The notes beneath the pieces were generated by a model. It did not search any database and was not told the DNA's origin. It saw nothing but the letters and a program-made list of their open reading frames with translations. Source: Incurvaria masculella (taxonomy: Eukaryota; Arthropoda; Insecta; Lepidoptera; Incurvariidae). Taken from it: 64,000 nt of DNA. This document shows positions 58,430 to 64,000 of the stretch, piece after piece. The stretch is taken from assembly GCA_946894095.1 (NCBI GenBank), contig OX335652.1, positions 12,113,001-12,177,000 on the forward strand. The letters are read 5' to 3'. Position numbers and translations under genes: made by a program. Numbering within the stretch: the first letter of the stretch is position 1; each line of letters starts with the position of its first letter.

Positions 58430-58790
58430 TAAAACTAAATCGTTCATAGTTTTCACAATTTCACCGTGAACGGGTGCTGTTTGTGGGGACTGGCTTGCTC
58501 CAATTGGCGACATGTTAGATGGCGAGCTTGGTCTTTACAAATAAACTGATAGTTGTCATGAACTATTACATGAATTGTTGTGAATTTAGCGTTTTTACCA
58601 GTAAATACTTTTGCAAACTTAGACTATGTGGACGTTGAAAAAAAACCAGCGGAGTTTCTTGCCAGTTCTTCTTCGCTGGGATTGCCGAACTGGCTAATGA
58701 TAAAATATGACCAATTCGAGTGCAGTGTACTGTCTATGGATGATGTGGGAGTGGTACAAACAAAATCTGAAAACATGTTGAAGTTGCTCC
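58430..58790 (+). repeat. Unidentified dispersed repeat, also at 32800-33200 inverted
   Basis: GGGGACTGGCTTGC...CAATTGGCGACATGTTAGATGG...GCGGAGTTTCTTGCCAGTTC. RNASEH2A intron 3 holds the complement (GAACTTGCGAGAAACTTCTC, CATCTAATATGTTGCCAATT). Confidence 0.5.
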
Positions 58791-59383
58791 GAAAATGTTG
58801 TCTCTATTTACTAATAAATACGTTTTTTATAGCCATAAAAGATAATTTCAATAGAACAAAATAAAAATGAGTGCTTATTTAGAATTTTTATAAAGTAAAT
58901 CGATAGAGTTTCACGAACTAAGAAGGTAGGTAGAGTATATAATAATACGAGAAAGACCATTATAATACGAAAACGATTTAAACAAATCAAAGTTCGAAGA
59001 CAGTTCAGATCATTGCAATTATAAAAATCAATTTGATTCCATCGGTCGGTCAATAAGTAAGCCATTTTGTTGCGTGCACAAGGTTGTGAAAATTGGCCAG
59101 CAATTGAATTAATTTGCGAGTATGTAGAGCGAAATTACTGTGATATTACGTTATTGAACCGTAAGGTATTGCTTCATTAGTTATCTACTTATCGAGCATT
59201 TATAAAAGCAGAACTACATATTTTTATTTGTAAAACACGTCATTATATGCAATGCATATGCTCCGACCTCTTCGTAGCCGTTACCAATTATATGCCAAAA
59301 CATCTATGATGTATGCATCTTTGTGAAGAAAAATCCACAATATTTTAAGGTAGTAAGCACAACCCACCGATATAATACCCGGG

Positions 59384-59742
59384 CCTCAGTGGCCCAGTGG
59401 CGCGACACTTCGGCGATCGCTCTCCGCTGGGTCCGGTCTGGTCTTGGTTAGGTGACCGTTCGACCGTTGAGAGAGGCTGGCCGTGGTTCGGATTCCACGT
59501 TCAACTGCAGGTCCCCTTCCTTACTTACTAGGTGGTAGGGTTTATCCCGCCCGGGTTGGTACCATCGCATTGGATGAACGATGGTCGAAGCGGCAATGAA
59601 AATTGTCCGTGTTTTCCATCCAGTTCAATGTAGCCGTGCAATATAAGGAACTGGCATGGCACCTAGTTCCCATGTGGTGTGTTGGGCTAATACCATGACA
59701 GAAGGTGTGGTATTAGCCATCCATGTCCAGTCACATAAAAAA
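59384..59742 (+). mobile_element. SINE, 5S-derived head, full length, 13-bp head deletion
   Basis: By eye nearly identical to the copy at 18126 over the whole body, but AAGTTAAGCAACG is missing from the 5S-like head (CTCTCCG joins CTGGGTCC). Ends in an A-run at about 59748. Confidence 0.87.
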
Positions 59743-60499
59743 AAAAACAAAATAACTTATGCTTACCGAGTCTAAAACTTGCATTATATAAAAAAAAGAG
59801 TTCACTTCATGTCTATAAAAATATATACCAATATTCCAGAATCGATAAGAAATGTATTATCTTAACTTAAGTTAAGGAAAAAACTTTTAAATTGGTTAGC
59901 AGAAAAATAAGTTAAATTAAAATGCTAGTAAAAATAAATAGTTATTGGGTTTTAAGGGAGTTATCTGTAAATCAACATTATTCTCAGTTGATTGATTGTT
60001 ATATGAATATTTGTACGTGGTCAAATGCAAATTATGGAAGACCCAGTTATGGCCATGATCGAATTTTGAGAGCATCGTTTCTTCGTATCATGTACAACCC
60101 ATAATTGAGAAAAATAAATTATTTCATTTCATTCCTCCATAAATCTTCACCTGTTTGCTCTACTTTACATATGAGCAAACAAATTTAAACAAGTGTTACA
60201 GCCTGGGCACGCCAGGTATGTAGGATGCATCAGACGCGAATCAGACGTAGCCAGCGTGACGTGACTCAGTGTTCATATGGTAGCAACGGGCACGGGTTGC
60301 GCAACAATGGCGCGTGGTTATGCCCCGCTGGCCACCTTGCCCCGATGGGGATACACTCTGAATGGAGAGCGATGCAAATAACATTGACTGTACATGGACT
60401 GCACGTATTTGTGTAGCGAGAGGGCTTCTATTTAGACTTTAGCGTAATTGCCATATAGCAGCTTGATATCAATACCAGTACATATACAAGATCAACAGC

Positions 60500-60695
60500 A
60501 GACCATCGTTCATTCAATGCGATGGTACCAATCTGGACGGGATTAACCCTACCATCTATTAGGAGGGACCTACAGTTTTACGTGAAATTTGAATCACGGC
60601 CAGCCTCAACTTTCGCAAAGGTTCAGACATCTAGAAGCCAACCGCGCTCAGAGTTGCTTCACCAGATTTTCGAACCGCAAGGCGTCACTATAAAA
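60500..60695 (-). mobile_element. SINE, 5S-derived head, 3' truncated
   Basis: Plus-strand text GCGATGGTACCAATCTGGACG, then CCAACCGCGCTCAGAGTTGC and CGAACCGCAAGGCGTC, the complement of the 5S-type head of the subfamily at 4903 and 15630. Confidence 0.65.
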
Positions 60696-61556
60696 TCGAA
60701 TAAATATGTACCTATACTTAATCTATGCTGTAGATCTGATATTGCAAGAGGAGCAGATAGACACACAGACCCACTAACAACGTGCATAGTTTTAACTACG
60801 AAACGCTAAAAACCATGAAACAGGCTTTTGTTGCCCTTAAGTCTGGATCCAAATCGACCATAGAGGGCGTTGGTAGACGAAACCTCGAACAACGCCCTCT
60901 ACACTCGATAACCGACAGTTAGCTGCCAAGGTTCACAGTAAAAATGTTATTGATCTCTACGTGAGATGGCACCACTTCACATTTTTAAACGTCCGCATGA
61001 ATTAACAGTTAATTTACCATTTGTTGTTACCGTTTATATAATAAAATAATATGTTATAATACCTCCTGTATCTTTTCTGTTTCGACCAATTTACATTTGA
61101 GAATACATTAAATACCAACCAATGTTTTTTTTATTTACAATGACATTACATACTTAATTTATAATTAAAAAGTAACGTTTTCATCATGCCTGCCTAGGCA
61201 AAATTTTGAATTAAGCTTGGTTTAATACCGGTGTCACTAGTTCTGGCAGTGGCGGGAGCGGGCGCTGGTTAAAAAATAGCAGTAACAGCGTAAATAAGAA
61301 GTATTTAGCGAGTTTTGAACGTATGACGTTAGCAGCCTATCCCTGCAATCCGTTGCATTGCGTTTTTTTCCGCTAGCAGTAAACATTCCGTAATAGGCCA
61401 TTTTGAAACGTTTTCACGTTTAAATAATATAAAAGAACTTTACTTAGTGGACCCTGATAACTGATTATACTTGAAAAGATGCAAGAGGAAAGGTAGAGAA
61501 AATAAATACCCAGTAAGTACACTTGACACGGCATGATGTCAAGTTTTATTTATTTT

Positions 61557-62660
61557 TTAGGGTTCCGCACCCAAAGGGTGCCAACGGAACCCTATTAGTA
61601 AGCCTCCGCTGTCCGTCCGTCGTTCAGCCCGTTGTCAAGGAGGCAACCGCTACGTCAGTAAGTAAGTAACGCAGCAGCCGACAGACAGCTAGGCTCGCCG
61701 TGGTCGTAGATCGTAGCTGTGGGTGCGGGTAGTTGCGGAATTCTCTTGGGCTGCGTTCCTTACATCAGACAACAGGCAGTATGAGCTGACAATATCGTCG
61801 CCGACATTATCATCTTCCTTGACCTTCCTCAATGGCTGAAGTATGGGCTTCCACATTGCAGAGAGCTTGAAAGAGTCTTCCCGATTGAAGTTGCTGTGCT
61901 TCATAAACTCGATGGCTTCTCGGAATATTGTTCTTCTAACGCTTCTTGGAATAGTTCGTTTTTCGGCGGCGATTATACCAACCTGATCGAAACGTATCCA
62001 GTGATTTGGTTCTGATTCACTACTGGTTCTTTACTGCTCTAATGTGTTCCGTAACCCGTGTCGCAACACTTCGCTTTGTTTGACCAATATAATATTTCCC
62101 ACAGGAACATGGAATTTTGTACACGCCTGGAGACTGCAAGGGGAGCTGATCTTTCACTGAGCGTAAAACTTGTGAGACCTTTTTATAGGTGTGAAAACTG
62201 TACCAATCTGAAGTTAAAAAAAAAATTAAAATCTTGGCATCGACTCTTAATTAGTGCACTCAACATGAGTGCACTAATTAATTAAGTGAAGAAATCTAAT
62301 AAAAATCAAGGAAAAAAATATTTCGGACTTTAATCAACATCTGGCTTTAACCGTAATATATACATTATTTGGCGAGGAATAGGTTAGGATGCAGGTTAGT
62401 TCTAGTCTTTTGTTTACCAACTGTTTTATCACTTTATCTCTATCTGTGTTTCCTCCAATAAGGTAAAAAAAAGAACCGCAACAGGTAGGAAGCTGAAATT
62501 CTCACTGAGCGTGTATTTATTTTGCCGCAATATAAAAAAAATATTATTAATAATAACATTAATTATTGTACACCTATATAAATGGTTACAAAGGGCGGGC
62601 TTAATGAAAAACTATAGGGGGAGGGGGGGGGGGGCACATAAAAAACCTGTTTTTTGTGTT
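61557..62660 (+). mobile_element. GGGTTCCG repeat split by a Penelope-like fragment
   Basis: Left part 61557-61625 ends in CTGTCCGTCCGTC. The right part resumes at about 62473 (GAACCGCAACAGGTAGG, GCTGAAATTCTCACTGAGCG). The 0.85 kb between contains the GIY-YIG pseudogene. The right part has a G-run at 62617-62633. Confidence 0.7.
61689..62215 (-). pseudogene. Penelope-like retroelement, GIY-YIG endonuclease region, broken
   Basis: Minus-strand translation gives [39 protein letters not shown], then in-frame stops and, in another frame, FMKHSNFNREDSFKLSAMWKP. The [15 protein letters not shown] block with downstream R and EH is the GIY-YIG nuclease of Penelope-like elements. Stops and a frame change after the nuclease core make it a pseudogene. 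It sits inside a GGGTTCCG repeat whose halves are at 61557 and 62473. Confidence 0.8.
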
Positions 62661-64000
62661 AAATCGGTCATCTTGTATGTTGCTGCGTGCATGTTTCTAT
62701 TGAGATTTCGCGATAAAGGCACGCATAATGTATGGCACAATGTGGGTACCCCACACATGATGTGTACCCTTGCTACTTATCACGGCAAAGAATCGTCTAT
62801 CGGGCTCATGTTTATTTGACTGCTTAGCTTAATTAGTGTTATTTAGCTATACAGACATGTCTGCCCTATTTGTTTGCATATGTTGTTTCGTTTTTTAAAT
62901 GAGAAACAATTTTACTGTTGCTCGCTCCGTTGAACTTAAATATTTTTACGCAGAGATTCGAACGTTATCTTAAAAGTTGTCAAAATTGTAAATGTAGCTA
63001 AAAGCTTTGACAAAATTTTACCAAATTACCTCGCCCTCACATTTAGAGTATGCCCATTGACCTTTTAAAAATTACATTTGAAAGCAAATGTATTTAAACA
63101 TCCATGGTGTGCTATGGGGGAGGGGTGGGGTCGCATAAAACGTGACTACGCCTCAAAATAAAGACACGAATAGAGAGGTGAATATAATAAAATAGATCGA
63201 TCAAGATCCTGTCTAAAAGTACCTACTTATAGGCTTGATGTTAGGATAATCACTGAAAAAATTAAATTCATTGTTAGTATTCATAGTATTCTGTTACATC
63301 AAATATTTTTAAAGTTCATTGGCGGCGTCGGACACCTCTTTGAGGGCCTGGCGTATGACATATATCGCGCAGTAAGCCAAACACGAAACCCTATCTACCG
63401 CTCAGTAAGTAACATTGCTCTGCTATACTAAATCCCTGTTTGATAATTTTATGTATTTAATGGATACGACAGAATAAATCCATACTAATATTATAACTGC
63501 GAAAGTAACTCTGTCCGTTTGTTACGTTTGATATTTTTTGTTATAGAGATAGTCTGGACAATCACGTAGGGGGTGACATAGGAGAGGAAAGTTCGTATGA
63601 GGAACTCATATAATATCTAGGATATAATACAGCCCGACATCAGTCCAAAACGTCATTGCCCCGAGCGAAGCCGGGTACCTCAGCTAGTATTCATATAAAC
63701 GTGCATGACGTTCCTAAATCGGACATCTTTTATCCCCTTGCAAACGAAGCAACAATGCCTCTTATAAGCGTTCTCGTTCAGATTGACTCCAGTATTCAAT
63801 GGAAACTGTTACAGTTTAAGGGCCAGTGTGTATGCATAAATTATGTAGAGCGTATGATAATGATAAGAGTTATGACACTGACTATGAGTAAGCTCGTGAT
63901 GAGCAAACATGTACCTAATGAGAGCATCTTGGTTTAATTTATACTCATAAGATAACGTTTGAGATTTTTGCACCTTGATTATAGAATTATTAGAATTTCT

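Larger units (their letters stand above)
55621..64000 (+). other. Probable large intron of the unrecognised gene
   Basis: Begins with a strong donor (GTAAGT). Contains the MITEs at 56861 and 57724, SINEs at 59384 and 60500, and the split repeat at 61557. G-rich (56353-56371) and C-rich (56628-56643) homopolymer runs lie 270 bp apart. No further exon recognised; 55700-56330, 59060-59380 and 62880-63470 show nothing. Confidence 0.5.

Noticed and set aside
59394..59480. A possible 5S rRNA gene
   Set aside because: Only the internal-promoter part resembles 5S rRNA; the 13-bp gap and the SINE body after it show a retroposon.
63656..63937. A 93-codon plus-strand frame near the right end
   Set aside because: Begins inside a dispersed repeat fragment and has no recognisable domain.

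Overview
The window is nuclear DNA of an insect, most likely a moth or butterfly (Lepidoptera). The evidence is AT-rich sequence, genes split by GT-AG introns, short tracts of the insect telomere motif (CCTAA/TTAGG), and dense short repeats. One of these is the dispersed GGGTTCCGTACCC repeat, which I recall as common in lepidopteran genomes. There are no prokaryotic or viral genes. All exon joins were made by eye from splice sites, reading phase and remembered protein families; no alignment was run.  Layout. (1) About 590-15549, plus strand: eight 3' coding exons of a cytosolic purine 5'-nucleotidase (NT5C2). Its introns are full of repeats, and the last one holds a 5'-truncated LINE with an open RNase H frame and a 13-bp target duplication. 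(2) 18640-25054, minus: a complete four-exon FRA10AC1 homologue, tail to tail with NT5C2. (3) 26371-27664, minus: a six-finger C2H2 protein with one upstream exon recovered across an 88-bp intron. (4) 29270-35050, plus: a complete five-exon RNase H2 catalytic subunit (RNASEH2A, 320 aa), divergent from the zinc-finger gene. (5) 35835-38597, plus: a three-exon secreted YGPP-repeat protein. (6) 38.6-47.3 kb: repeat-dominated, with one candidate small membrane protein on the minus strand (44880-45134). (7) 47.3-64 kb: a likely Inr+DPE core promoter at 47367, then a large coding exon (54611-55620) of an unrecognised gene that leaves the window on the right.  Repeats. A SINE family occurs at least 18 times. 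Its 3' body is constant, but its head is either 5S-rRNA-derived or tRNA-derived. Other families are TTAA-flanked 0.54-kb MITEs, several foldback MITEs (two with CCTAA tracts in the loop), a triple hairpin with six TGACGTCA palindromes, and remnants of mariner, Jockey-like, RTE-like and Penelope-like elements, some nested.  The genes do not form a pathway. RNASEH2A (ribonucleotide removal from DNA) and NT5C2 (IMP/GMP dephosphorylation) both concern nucleotides, but nothing in the sequence links them. The points most worth follow-up are the two-headed SINE family, the phase-compatible duplicated exon in NT5C2, the TGACGTCA hairpin array and the foldback elements with telomere-motif loops.
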